Notes: generated by a model not told the origin, from the sequence alone. A stretch of 62,579 bases of DNA from Candidatus Heteroclostridium caecigallinarum (GCA_904419725.1 CAJFSP010000007.1:1-62579), one strand, 5' to 3'. Counted from the stretch's first letter, positions 52,337 through 61,289 are shown. Program-made: numbers and translations.

Positions 52337-54453
52337 CTTTCAGCGGCGCCGTTCTTGTCGGCAACTCGAATGTGGGCAAAACCACTCTTTTCAACACTCT
52401 CACCGGCGGCGACGAGCACACGGGCAACTGGGCGGGCGTTACCGTCAGGGCAAAGAGCGGCGACGGCGGCGGGTTTACCGTGACCGACTTGCCGGGCATA
52501 TACTCCCTGGGCTGTTTTTCCATGGAAGAACGGGCAGCGCGTGACTATCTCTCATGCCATAACGACAGAATTTTCAATGTGGTGGAATGCCGCCATCTTG
52601 CCGTCAACCTTTATCTCACTCTGCAACTGGTCGAGGCGGGGTACAGCCCCGTCGTGCTGGTCAATATGCTGGGCGAACTGGAAAAGCGCGGCGGTCGTTT
52701 TGACCCCGGCGCTTTGGCGTCGGCTCTGCGGCTTGACGTGGAAGTCGCCGACGCCCGCGACAGGTCGGTAAAGGATAGGGTAAAAAAATATCTCGGCAAT
52801 CCGACTCCGCCGCCGACATATCCTTATATAAAAAAACTGCCGCTTGAAAAGATGGGCGAAATATGCGGCGTAAATGACAGGGGGCGTCTCATCAGGATTT
52901 TCGAGGGGGAATACGACGGCGTCGACCCCCGTACGGCGAAGCGGCTGGACGCCCTGCTGGCGGAATACGGCGACAGAAAGGGTTACATGGCGCGGCTGCG
53001 CTATGAATTTATAGACAGAATAACTGCCGCCTGCCTCACTCTCCCGAAGGAAAGGAAAAGACCTGCGTTCACGGGCAACAGATATTTCATTCTGGCGGTT
53101 TGCGCCGCCGTTATGGGACTGGTATTCTGGCTGACTTTCGCCCCGGACGGCGTCGGCGGACTTTGCGTTTCGCTTATAGACTCAGCGCTTACGTCGCTGA
53201 AAGGAAAAGCGGCCGTTTTTCTGGCGGATGTACCGCCGTGGCTGTCGTCGTTTGTTACCGACGCTCTCATCGAAGGGGTGGGCGTGGTCGCGAAATTTCT
53301 GCCGCAGGTCACGCTTTTGTTTTTCTTTCTCAATATGCTGGAAGACACGGGGTATATCGCCCGCGCGGCGTTCATGTTGGACGGCGTTTTGGCGAAAATC
53401 GGGCTCAGCGGAAAGAGCGTGTTCACGCTGCTTCTGTGTTTCGGCTGCAACACGACGGCGGCGGCGACGTCGGGCAATCTGGGCGACAAAGAAACGCAGC
53501 GCCGCACGCTGCTCATGGCGCCGTTTTTCCCGTGCGGGGCAAAACTGCCCGTGTATCTCACGGTTATGTCGCTGACCGCCCCGCTTTTTTCGGGGGCGGA
53601 AATTTACGTTGTGGCGGCTATGTACGCCGTATGCGTCGCGTCGGCATTCGCGCTGGCGGCGGCGCTGAGACTGTTCGGCGAAAAACGTCCCGCGGCGGAT
53701 TTTGTAATGGAACTTCCGCCGCTCAGGGTGCCATCGGTAAAAAGAGTGACGTCGTCGGTGGCGAAAAACGCCGTGTCCTTTATGTCGCGTCTGGCGGGGG
53801 CGCTACTGCTGTGCGTGGCGTTCGCCTGGCTGCTCAGAAGTTTTGATTTCGGCTTCAACTATCTCACCGCCGACATGGCGGAACGCTCGGTTCTGGCGTG
53901 GATAGGCAAAAACACGGCGTTTTTGTTCAGACCAATCGGTATAGACGACTGGCGCATATGCGTGGCGCTTATTCTGGGCGTCACCGCCAAAGAAGTCGTG
54001 GCGGGCACACTGCTGTTGCTGTTCGGTTCGTCGCCGCTTGTTCTGTCTTGGCAGGCGGCGGTTTCGGTAATGCTGTTTACGGCGCTGTACGTTCCGTGCG
54101 CGGCGACCGTGGCGGTAATAAAAAAAGAATGCGGCGGAAAAACCGCCGCGCTGTCCGTGCTGCTGAACACCGGCACCGCGTACGGCGTGTGTTTCGTCTT
54201 TTACAACTTCGCCGCCGCCTTTGAAAAATCCGCCGCGCTTGGCGTTTCGGCGTGTATTATCGTCGCCGTTCTTGCCATGGCGGTGTATCTTGTGTTAAAA
54301 TATAAAAACAAATGCGAAAACTGCGGGAGGTGCCGCGTTGATAAACCTGATTTGCGACGGACAGATGACGCTGGGCGAGTTTTTGGCGGCGCGCACCCGT
54401 CTGGGACACTTCAAAATAAAAAAGACGATTGCTGGCGGCGAAGTCAAAGTTAA
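52333..54453 (+). CDS. feoB: Ferrous iron transporter FeoB
   Basis: The 706-residue protein joins a cytosolic GTPase (G1 VGNSNVGKTTLF from about residue 9, G3 DLPGIYSLG) to a membrane domain with two Gate regions. The first conserved cysteine motif reads CFGCNTTAAATSG where many FeoBs have GFGCNVPA, so the channel motif is altered. The last helix is followed by CENCGRC, a common type of FeoB tail, at about 54313. The frame then runs on for about 38 codons inside the next gene, so the final residues are probably a run-on tail after loss of the original stop. Confidence 0.92.
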   Translation: MTFSGAVLVGNSNVGKTTLFNTLTGGDEHTGNWAGVTVRAKSGDGGGFTVTDLPGIYSLGCFSMEERAARDYLSCHNDRIFNVVECRHLAVNLYLTLQLVEAGYSPVVLVNMLGELEKRGGRFDPGALASALRLDVEVADARDRSVKDRVKKYLGNPTPPPTYPYIKKLPLEKMGEICGVNDRGRLIRIFEGEYDGVDPRTAKRLDALLAEYGDRKGYMARLRYEFIDRITAACLTLPKERKRPAFTGNRYFILAVCAAVMGLVFWLTFAPDGVGGLCVSLIDSALTSLKGKAAVFLADVPPWLSSFVTDALIEGVGVVAKFLPQVTLLFFFLNMLEDTGYIARAAFMLDGVLAKIGLSGKSVFTLLLCFGCNTTAAATSGNLGDKETQRRTLLMAPFFPCGAKLPVYLTVMSLTAPLFSGAEIYVVAAMYAVCVASAFALAAALRLFGEKRPAADFVMELPPLRVPSVKRVTSSVAKNAVSFMSRLAGALLLCVAFAWLLRSFDFGFNYLTADMAERSVLAWIGKNTAFLFRPIGIDDWRICVALILGVTAKEVVAGTLLLLFGSSPLVLSWQAAVSVMLFTALYVPCAATVAVIKKECGGKTAALSVLLNTGTAYGVCFVFYNFAAAFEKSAALGVSACIIVAVLAMAVYLVLKYKNKCENCGRCRVDKPDLRRTDDAGRVFGGAHPSGTLQNKKDDCWRRSQS

Positions 54454-55159
54454 CGGCGGACGCGTCAGAAGCGACGTGCTTCTCGCCGCGGGCGACGCCG
54501 TGACTGTTTACGCAAAAGAACCGCCTCCGCCTTACGAAATTGTGTATCGGGACGATAACGTGCTTTTCGTCAGCAAACCGCGCGGAATGGAAGTCGAGGG
54601 GGAGCGTTCGCTGGAAAGCCAGCTTATGAAAGACGGCATAAAGGCGCGCGCCGTCAACAGGCTCGACCGCAACACGTCGGGCATAGTTTGCTTTGCCCTT
54701 AACGAAAAAAGCCGCGCCGAACTGGAAAAATGTTTCAGGGACAGACTTGTCACAAAAAAATACCGCGCGCTTGTGGTCGGCGTTCCCGAACCGCCGCATG
54801 CCGTGCTCAGGGCGTTTCTGTTCAAAGACGCAAAAAAAAGCAGGGTGTATATAAGCGACGTCAGAAAGACGGGGTACGTCCCCATAGAGACGGAATACTT
54901 TGTGACGGACAAGCATGACGGTTTTTGCGGCGTCGAAATAATACTGCACACCGGCAGGACGCACCAGATAAGGGCGCACATGGCGCATATCGGTCATCCG
55001 GTAGTGGGCGACGGCAAATATTCTTCCGCCGCCGTCAACCGCCGTTTCGGCAGGGACACGCAGGCTCTCGCCGCGGTGGAATACCGGTTTCATCTGCCGC
55101 CCGACAGTTTTTTGGGTTATCTCAATTCAGCCGTCATTAAAATCGACGCTCCGTTCTGA
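54338..55159 (+). CDS. RluA-family pseudouridine synthase
   Basis: The 273-residue protein has a short S4-like start (GEFLAARTRLGHFKIKKTIAG) and a RluA-type catalytic domain with D110 in AVNRLDRNTSGIV and the HTGRTHQIRAHM segment. It is a paralogue of RluD at 5377 with an unknown RNA target. The start is TTG 54338 with GGGAGG seven bases upstream, which places the first 116 bp inside feoB in another frame. An ATG 54365 would shorten the overlap but lacks a site. Confidence 0.85.
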   Translation: MINLICDGQMTLGEFLAARTRLGHFKIKKTIAGGEVKVNGGRVRSDVLLAAGDAVTVYAKEPPPPYEIVYRDDNVLFVSKPRGMEVEGERSLESQLMKDGIKARAVNRLDRNTSGIVCFALNEKSRAELEKCFRDRLVTKKYRALVVGVPEPPHAVLRAFLFKDAKKSRVYISDVRKTGYVPIETEYFVTDKHDGFCGVEIILHTGRTHQIRAHMAHIGHPVVGDGKYSSAAVNRRFGRDTQALAAVEYRFHLPPDSFLGYLNSAVIKIDAPF

Positions 55160-55160
55160 T

Positions 55161-55185
55161 AAAAGCCGCCAGCGGCGGCTTTTTT
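55161..55185 (+). terminator. Terminator after the pseudouridine synthase gene
   Basis: GCCGCC and GGCGGC pair around AGC, flanked by AAAA and TTTTTT. Confidence 0.9.
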
Positions 55186-55187
55186 AG

Positions 55188-55216
55188 TTGCGTGAAAACG
55201 GATTTTGAATTATAAT
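55188..55216 (+). promoter_or_regulatory. Promoter of the Dabb-cyclophilin operon
   Basis: TTGCGT (55188-55193) and a perfect TATAAT (55211-55216) are 17 bases apart. Confidence 0.7.
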
Positions 55217-55237
55217 ACCTAACATAATAGGGCTTAT

Positions 55238-55531
55238 ATGGTAAAACATATCGTACTTTATTTTCTCAAAGACAAGAGTCCCGAGACAAAAAATCAAATC
55301 AAAAGCAGATTCATGTCGATGAAAGGCAAAATCGACTGCCTGCGCGACATCGAAGTCGGCGTAGATTTTCTCGGCAGCCAACGCAGCGCCGACATATCGC
55401 TCACCTGTCTTTTCGACAGCCGCGAGGATATGGAAAAATACGCCGTGCACCCTGTGCACCTGCCCGTCAAGGAGTATGTGCTTTCGGTGTGCGAAAAATC
55501 GATTTCCTGCGATTATGAAACAGAGGAGTAA
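55238..55531 (+). CDS. Dabb-domain (stress-responsive alpha/beta barrel) protein
   Basis: The 97-residue protein fits the Dabb family: VKHIVLYFLKDKSPE at the start, a central DIEVGVDFLGSQRSADISLTC (split here by the family's strand boundary), and the closing HPVHLPVKEYVLSVCE. These small ferredoxin-like proteins form dimers; some act in stress and some as cyclases, but most are uncharacterised. Two bases separate its stop from the next gene, so they form an operon. Confidence 0.82.
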   Translation: MVKHIVLYFLKDKSPETKNQIKSRFMSMKGKIDCLRDIEVGVDFLGSQRSADISLTCLFDSREDMEKYAVHPVHLPVKEYVLSVCEKSISCDYETEE

Positions 55532-55533
55532 GA

Positions 55534-56322
55534 ATGAAAAAGTTATTTTTGACTGTTTTGTCGGTCGTCATGCTCCTGTGCCTGACGGCGTGCTCGTCGG
55601 GCTTTTTGAGTGACGGCGACATAATGAACGTGACGGAAGAACAAAATCCGACGGTGACGATAAATCTCGAATACGACCCCGAAGACGGCGGCGGCAAGAG
55701 AGAAGTCGAACTGGTGTTCGAACTGTATTATTCCAAAGCGCCGAGCACCGTCACCAATTTCGTGCAGCTCATCAACAAAGGATATTATAACAACAAAATA
55801 GTGCACTATGCCACGGGCAACGGCGGAGACACTTCGGAACTCGAATACATCAGCGCCGGTCAGTATTATTATGACGATGAGGGAGATTTGGTAAACGATT
55901 CCGTCGGATATCAAATCAAAGGCGAATTCCAGTCAAACCAGTGGGACGCCAACGACCTCACGCACACTTTGGGCGCTCTCGCCATGGACAGGCTTTCGGG
56001 CAGCGGCGCGGTGTTTGACAGCGCGGCGTCGGCGTTTTACATCGTTCTCAACGAAAACGTCGAACGCGACGGCAACTACTGCGTGTTCGGCAATATCGTG
56101 AGTTCTTCCGTTACCCTTGACGGTAAGCAACTCGGCGCCGCGGAGGGTTTGCATAACCAGTTCCTGAACGATATGCTTAACATCGACAACAGCGGCACCG
56201 AAACAACAAAAGACGGCAAGACTACCGTGCAGAATATGCCCGCGTTCACCATCATCATCACTTCGGTCACGGTGGATACGCATGGCATAGATTACGATTC
56301 AGCGAAAGTCGCCAAAGTATAA
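55534..56322 (+). CDS. Lipoprotein peptidyl-prolyl isomerase, cyclophilin type
   Basis: The 262-residue protein has a lipoprotein signal ending in LTAC with the lipidated cysteine at residue 20. A cyclophilin-like domain follows (VELVFELYYSKAPSTVTNFVQLINKGYYNN in two parts, GALAMDR, SAASAFYIVLNEN, VFGNIV). It is expected to fold exported proteins outside the membrane. Several core cyclophilin residues are changed (IVHYATGN where FHRVI is usual), so its isomerase activity may be weak. GAGG precedes ATG 55534. LspA, encoded at 4848, would process it. Confidence 0.85.
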   Translation: MKKLFLTVLSVVMLLCLTACSSGFLSDGDIMNVTEEQNPTVTINLEYDPEDGGGKREVELVFELYYSKAPSTVTNFVQLINKGYYNNKIVHYATGNGGDTSELEYISAGQYYYDDEGDLVNDSVGYQIKGEFQSNQWDANDLTHTLGALAMDRLSGSGAVFDSAASAFYIVLNENVERDGNYCVFGNIVSSSVTLDGKQLGAAEGLHNQFLNDMLNIDNSGTETTKDGKTTVQNMPAFTIIITSVTVDTHGIDYDSAKVAKV

Positions 56323-56337
56323 ACAGTCGTTTTGACA

Positions 56338-56366
56338 AGTCCGTCCTTACGAGGGCGGGCTTTTTT
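56338..56366 (+). terminator. Terminator after the cyclophilin gene
   Basis: AGTCCGTCC pairs with GGGCGGGCT using G-T wobbles around TTACGA, followed by TTTTTT. Confidence 0.75.
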
Positions 56367-56377
56367 ATCCGGGGCTC

Positions 56378-56406
56378 TTGACATTTCGGGCTACCTGTTT
56401 AATAAT
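56378..56406 (+). promoter_or_regulatory. Promoter of DUF512-der-plsY
   Basis: Perfect TTGACA (56378-56383) and AATAAT (56401-56406) are 17 bases apart. Only eight bases lie between the -10 box and ATG 56415, with no ribosome-binding site, implying a leaderless transcript. Confidence 0.65.
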
Positions 56407-56414
56407 GAAAATAT

Positions 56415-57719
56415 ATGTTGAAAATTTTATTTGTGGAACACGGTTCGGTGGGCGAGGAGATAGGACTTGAAAAAGGCGACGCCGTCACTCATTTCGACGG
56501 CAAACCCGTGGCCGACGTGCTTGACTATGAATATTACGAAGGGCAGGAAGAGTTTTCGCTTACCGTGCTGACCAAAGACGGGCAGACCGTTACCGTCGAC
56601 GTGGAAAAAGACTGCGACGAAACGCTGGGGCTGACTTTCGAGGACGGCTGTTATCTCACGCCGAGAGCGTGCCGCAACAAATGCGTCTTCTGTTTTGTAG
56701 ACCAGATGCCAAGGGGTATGCGCAAGACGCTGTATTTCAAGGATGACGACTGGCGGCTGTCTTTCGCGGCGGGCAACTATGTCACTTTTACCAATCTTAC
56801 GGAAGAAGAAATAAACCGTATTCTGGAAAAGAAGTTTTCGCCGCTGTATGTTTCAGTGCACGCCACCGACGACGTATTAAGGCGGCGCATGCTGGGCAAT
56901 CCTTCCGCCGCGGCGATAATGCCGCTGATGAGGCGTTTCGCCGAAGGGGGAATCACCATGCATGCCCAGATAGTGTTGTGTCCCGGGCTTAACGACGGCG
57001 ACGCCCTCCGCAAAAGTCTTGAAGACCTGTATTCGCTTTGGCCGTCGGTGCGCACCGTGTCGGTCGTGCCGGTCGGGCTGACCAGATTCAGGGATAATCT
57101 GCCGGCGGTAAAAGCGGTGGACGCCGTTAAGGCGGCGGAAATTCTGCGCCTGACCGACGAATTCGCCGAAAAATGCGTCAGGGAAACCGGCGCCAGATTC
57201 GCCTGGTGCTCCGACGAGTTTTACGTTCTTTCAGGCGAGCAACCGCTTCCTTACGAAGAATACGGAGATTTCGCCCAGATAGAAAACGGCGTGGGGCTGC
57301 TGGCTAAATTTCAGCGTGAGTTTGATGAAAGCCTGCCGTATTTCACGGGGGCGAAAAAACAGAGTTTCACCATAGCCACCGGCGAATCGGCATATAAATT
57401 CATAAACGGGCTGGTGGACAGGCTCAAAGAAAAATTCGGCGTCAGGTGCGATGTCAGGGCGGTGCCCAACGATTTTTACGGCACCAGCGTCACCGTCACG
57501 GGGCTGCTGACGGCTGGCGATATACTCAAAAATCTCGATTACGGCAAAAACTGCGGCGACGTTCTGCTTATTTCCCGCTCTATGCTCAAAGAAACGGAAG
57601 ATGTTTTTCTTGACGGCATGACGCTGGAACGATTCAGGGCGGAACTCGGCAAAAAAGTCGAAGTTACCGAAAACGACGGCTTTGATTTTTGCGCGCGGAT
57701 GTTAAAAGGGGAAGAATAA
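56415..57719 (+). CDS. DUF512 protein with PDZ and radical-SAM-like domains
   Basis: The 434-residue protein has an N-terminal PDZ-like domain (about residues 5-70, GSVGEEIGLEKGDAVTHFDG). A radical-SAM-type cluster motif follows, C86-x3-C90-x2-C93 (CRNKCVFC), then the DUF512 C-terminal half (FTIATGESAYKFINGLV). The family is restricted to spore formers and some cyanobacteria, is nearly always next to der, and has no proven reaction. It appears to be translated from a leaderless mRNA, and its stop overlaps der by one base. Confidence 0.88.
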   Translation: MLKILFVEHGSVGEEIGLEKGDAVTHFDGKPVADVLDYEYYEGQEEFSLTVLTKDGQTVTVDVEKDCDETLGLTFEDGCYLTPRACRNKCVFCFVDQMPRGMRKTLYFKDDDWRLSFAAGNYVTFTNLTEEEINRILEKKFSPLYVSVHATDDVLRRRMLGNPSAAAIMPLMRRFAEGGITMHAQIVLCPGLNDGDALRKSLEDLYSLWPSVRTVSVVPVGLTRFRDNLPAVKAVDAVKAAEILRLTDEFAEKCVRETGARFAWCSDEFYVLSGEQPLPYEEYGDFAQIENGVGLLAKFQREFDESLPYFTGAKKQSFTIATGESAYKFINGLVDRLKEKFGVRCDVRAVPNDFYGTSVTVTGLLTAGDILKNLDYGKNCGDVLLISRSMLKETEDVFLDGMTLERFRAELGKKVEVTENDGFDFCARMLKGEE

Positions 57720-59044
57720 TGTCAAGACCTTTGGTGGCGGTTGTCGGCAAGCCCAACGTCGGCAAATCGACCTTTTTCAATAAAGTATCGGGCGACAGAA
57801 AATCCATCGTGCTGGACACGCCCGGCGTGACCAGGGACAGGGTGTACGCCGACGTGGAGTGGTGCGGCCGTAAATTCACAATGGTGGACACGGGCGGTAT
57901 AACCCTCGGCGAAAACGACGTCATCACGCGCCATATCCGCAAACAGGCGGAAATCGCCATGGAAATCAGCGATGTCATTTTGTTTTTCGTGGACGGCAAA
58001 AACGGGCTCACCGCCGAAGATTACGACGTTGTGGACATGTTGCGCCGCGCAAACAAAAACGTCGTTCTGGTTGTAAATAAAATAGACAATTTCCCGGCGG
58101 AAGACCTGTCGGACTTTTACGCTCTCGGGCTGGGCGAGCCTTTCGCCGTTTCCAGCGAGCACATGAAGGGCATAGGCGACCTGCTTGACGAAGTGGTGTC
58201 GCGTTTCGGCGATGACGAGCCAGACGACGAAGACGGCGACGTCATAAGAATAGCCGTTGTCGGTAAACCGAACGCGGGTAAATCGTCGCTGGTGAACAGG
58301 CTGCTGGGTTACGAGCGCAGCATCGTTTCAGACGTCGCCGGCACGACAAGGGACGCCGTCGACACGCCTTTCGAGGCGGACGGCAGAAAATATCTGCTTG
58401 TGGACACTGCCGGTATACGCCGCAAACGCAGCGTGGAGGACTCCGTCGAGTATTACAGCGTCATCAGGGCGCTGGCGGCGATACGCAAAGCCGATGTGTG
58501 CCTCATCGTGCTTGATGCCTCCGCCGACGTTACCGAGCAGGACGTTAAAATCGCCGGTTACGTCCACGAACAGGGCAAACCGTCGGTTGTGGTCATCAAT
58601 AAGTGGGACATAATCGAAAAAGACACTTACACGGCTGAGAAGTTCAACAAAAAACTCAAATGCGACCTGGCGTTTATGGATTATTTCAAGTCCATAACGG
58701 TGTCGGCAAAAACGGGGCAGCGCGTCGGCAAACTGCTGGAAGCGGTAAATTACGTCTATGAGAAATCCTGTGTGAGAATCACCACCGGGGTGCTCAACGA
58801 CGTTCTGACAGACGCCACGCTGACTGTGGAACCGCCGGCGAAAAAGGGCAGACGGCTTAAAATACTTTACGCCACGCAGCCGTCCACGAAACCGCCTGTT
58901 TTCGTTATTTTCGTCAACGACGCGGAACTCATGCATTTTTCATATAAACGCTATCTCGAAAACAGCCTGCGCAAAGCTTTCGGGCTGGACGGCACGCCTA
59001 TAAAAGTCATCGTTCGCAGCAAGGACGAAAAGGACGTGAAATGA
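57719..59044 (+). CDS. der: Ribosome assembly GTPase Der (EngA)
   Basis: The 441-residue protein has two tandem GTPase domains, the only such bacterial family. The first G1 is GKPNVGKST (about residues 9-17), the second GKPNAGKSS near residue 180, and a KH-like RNA-binding domain ends the protein (LKILYATQPSTKPPVFVIFVN in part). It is needed for 50S maturation. ATG 57719 overlaps the DUF512 stop, and the gene overlaps plsY by 4 bp. Confidence 0.96.
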   Translation: MSRPLVAVVGKPNVGKSTFFNKVSGDRKSIVLDTPGVTRDRVYADVEWCGRKFTMVDTGGITLGENDVITRHIRKQAEIAMEISDVILFFVDGKNGLTAEDYDVVDMLRRANKNVVLVVNKIDNFPAEDLSDFYALGLGEPFAVSSEHMKGIGDLLDEVVSRFGDDEPDDEDGDVIRIAVVGKPNAGKSSLVNRLLGYERSIVSDVAGTTRDAVDTPFEADGRKYLLVDTAGIRRKRSVEDSVEYYSVIRALAAIRKADVCLIVLDASADVTEQDVKIAGYVHEQGKPSVVVINKWDIIEKDTYTAEKFNKKLKCDLAFMDYFKSITVSAKTGQRVGKLLEAVNYVYEKSCVRITTGVLNDVLTDATLTVEPPAKKGRRLKILYATQPSTKPPVFVIFVNDAELMHFSYKRYLENSLRKAFGLDGTPIKVIVRSKDEKDVK

Positions 59045-59727
59045 TTATATTGGATTTTTGGTGGCAGTTGCTGCTGGGCGGCGTTCTGGTTTATCTGCTG
59101 TGCAACATAAACTACGCCGTGCTTATTTCTAAAACTTTCAAAAAAAAGGATATCCGCACATGCGGCAGCGGCAATCCCGGCACGACCAATATGCTGCGTT
59201 CTTTCGGTTTCGGATACGGCGCTCTGACTTTCGCGCTCGACGCGCTGAAAGGGGTGCTGTCAGTGACGGCGGCTCTGCTGATTTTCAAAGCCGTCAGCGG
59301 CGAATACGTCGTTCTGCGTTTCGCGGGGTATTTCTGGGGTATGTGCGCCATTCTGGGGCATGTGTTCCCGGTGTTTCTGCGTTTCAAGGGCGGCAAGGGT
59401 TTCGCCACCACGATAGGCGCGTTTATAGTGCTCAATCCGCTTTGGACGGCGGTTTTTCTGGCGATAGGGCTGGTGTTGCTGTTCATCTGGGACTATATGA
59501 GCGTGTTCGCGTTGTTTTTCGCGACGGCGCTGCTGGTGCAAAACATCATATGCTTTGTTCTCGACACGGCAATCGTCTCGTCGGGCGCGCTGGCGTTTTT
59601 CATCGTTGCCGTGGCGATTGACTGGTTTGTAGTGATTTTCGCCCACAGGAGCAACATCAGGCGGCTTTTCGGCGGATGCGAAAACAAAACGGGTACGGGC
59701 AAACTGTTCGGCAAAAAAGAAAAATAA
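59041..59727 (+). CDS. plsY: Acyl-phosphate glycerol-3-phosphate acyltransferase
   Basis: The 228-residue membrane enzyme starts phospholipid synthesis by acylating glycerol-3-phosphate from acyl-phosphate. Family signatures are CGSGNPGTTNMLRSFGFGYG (20 residues), GHVFPVFLRFKGGKGFAT and a late asparagine/lysine loop. Five or so membrane helices are present. In many Clostridia gpsA lies between plsY and spoIVA, but here a terminator follows directly. Confidence 0.94.
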   Translation: MIILDFWWQLLLGGVLVYLLCNINYAVLISKTFKKKDIRTCGSGNPGTTNMLRSFGFGYGALTFALDALKGVLSVTAALLIFKAVSGEYVVLRFAGYFWGMCAILGHVFPVFLRFKGGKGFATTIGAFIVLNPLWTAVFLAIGLVLLFIWDYMSVFALFFATALLVQNIICFVLDTAIVSSGALAFFIVAVAIDWFVVIFAHRSNIRRLFGGCENKTGTGKLFGKKEK

Positions 59728-59729
59728 AC

Positions 59730-59754
59730 ACGGCGGCATGTCCGCCGTTTTTTT
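59730..59754 (+). terminator. Terminator after plsY
   Basis: CGGCGG and CCGCCG pair around CATGT, followed by seven T residues. Confidence 0.88.
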
Positions 59755-59822
59755 GTTCTAACCGCAAGACGCTTTTCATATATATTAGCAATAATTTATC
59801 GCGCTCAGGGAGGAAAGTGTCT

Positions 59823-61289
59823 GTGAATAATTTTGATATATACGGCGACATTGCCCAAAGGACAAACGGCGATATTTATGTCGGCGTCGTCGGCCCGGTA
59901 AGAACGGGAAAATCCACCTTCGTGACCAGGTTTATGGAGTCGCTGGTGCTGCCTAACATGGAAGACAAAAACGCGCGCGCCAGGGCGATGGACGAACTAC
60001 CGCAGTCAGCCGACGGCAAAACCGTTATGACCACTCAGCCGAAATTCGTGCCCGGGCAGAGCGTAGCGGTGCGCTTTAAGGATGACAGCCGCGTCAATGT
60101 GCGCCTTATAGACTGCGTGGGTTATATGGTGGACGGCGCCATGGGCGCCGACGAAGACGGAAAACCCAGGCTTGTCGCCACGCCGTGGTCGAAAGAAGAA
60201 ATGCCTTTCGAGCAGGCTGCCGAACTGGGCACCAGAAAAGTCGTGGCGGAGCATTCCACAATAGCGGTGGTGGTGACAAACGACGGCAGCATAACCGAAC
60301 TGCCGCGTTCCGCCTATATCCCCGCGGAAGAACGGGTCATAAACGAACTCAAAGACCTCGGCAAACCCTTTGTCGTCGTGCTTAACAGCCGCAATCCGTC
60401 GTCCGACGAGACAATCAGACTGCGAGACGCGCTGTGCCGCAAATACGACGTCACGGTTATCGCCATGGACGTGAAAAACATGAACGCCGACGATGTGGGC
60501 GAAGTCATGGAGGCGGTGCTGGCGGAGTTTCCTCTTTCGGCGGTGCGGGTCAATATACCGAAATGGATGCGCACCCTCGACCCGTCCAGCCCGGTGATAA
60601 AGGAAATTATTTCCGCGGTTTCGGCGCTCGCGGCGCCGCTCAGAAAGATGAAAGACTGCGACTGTCTTGAAAATCTGATGTCGGACTCGCCTACCATGCT
60701 TCCGTGCAAGGCTGTTGTCAGAAAGATGGGGCAGGGCGCCGTGGAGTGCGAACTCGAAGCGCGTCCCGAACTGTTTTTCCGTGTGCTTTCGGATGAGGCG
60801 GGGTGCGAAATCGACGACGAATACTCTCTCATGCATTACGTCAAAGGGTTGTCCCACGCCAAAACGGAGTTCGATAAAATCAGGCAGGCGCTGGACGACG
60901 CCGAAGAAAAGGGATACGGCGTAGTCATGCCGCGCGAAGAAGACATGTCGCTGGAAACGCCTGAACTATTCAGGCAGGGTTCGCAGTACGGCGTGAAACT
61001 CAAGGCTTCCGCCCCAACGCTGCACATCATGAAAATCAACGTAGAGACATCTGTCGCGCCTATCGTCGGGTCACAGCAGCAGAGCGAGTACATGCTCAGT
61101 TCCTTTGAAACCGACCCCGAAGCAATTTGGAAGACCAATATGTTCGGCAAAAGCCTGTCGCAGCTTGTCAAGGAAAGCCTTTGCGGTAAATCGGCGTCCA
61201 TGCCGGAAGAAGTGCAAAACAAACTGCGCAAAACCGTCGGCAGAGTTGTCAACGAAAACAAGGGCGGGCTAATCTGCATATTGCTGTGA
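59823..61289 (+). CDS. spoIVA: Stage IV sporulation protein A
   Basis: The 488-residue protein is the ATP-hydrolysing scaffold that polymerises on the forespore surface to anchor the coat. The Walker A is GPVRTGKST at residues 24-32, with MTTQPKFVP and DCVGYMVDGAMG following. The C-terminus ends in NKGGLICILL, the membrane-proximal part that meets SpoVM. GTG 59823 is preferred over GTG 59817 by spacing from GGGAGG. The element CATATATATT at 59778 resembles a sigma-E -10 box, as expected for this mother-cell gene. The frame is open to 59676 but that part lies in the plsY terminator. Confidence 0.95.
   Translation: MNNFDIYGDIAQRTNGDIYVGVVGPVRTGKSTFVTRFMESLVLPNMEDKNARARAMDELPQSADGKTVMTTQPKFVPGQSVAVRFKDDSRVNVRLIDCVGYMVDGAMGADEDGKPRLVATPWSKEEMPFEQAAELGTRKVVAEHSTIAVVVTNDGSITELPRSAYIPAEERVINELKDLGKPFVVVLNSRNPSSDETIRLRDALCRKYDVTVIAMDVKNMNADDVGEVMEAVLAEFPLSAVRVNIPKWMRTLDPSSPVIKEIISAVSALAAPLRKMKDCDCLENLMSDSPTMLPCKAVVRKMGQGAVECELEARPELFFRVLSDEAGCEIDDEYSLMHYVKGLSHAKTEFDKIRQALDDAEEKGYGVVMPREEDMSLETPELFRQGSQYGVKLKASAPTLHIMKINVETSVAPIVGSQQQSEYMLSSFETDPEAIWKTNMFGKSLSQLVKESLCGKSASMPEEVQNKLRKTVGRVVNENKGGLICILL

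Noticed and set aside
59676..59822. 49-codon N-terminal extension of spoIVA
   Set aside because: The extension runs through the plsY terminator; the strong GGGAGG before GTG 59823 and the usual SpoIVA length support the shorter protein.
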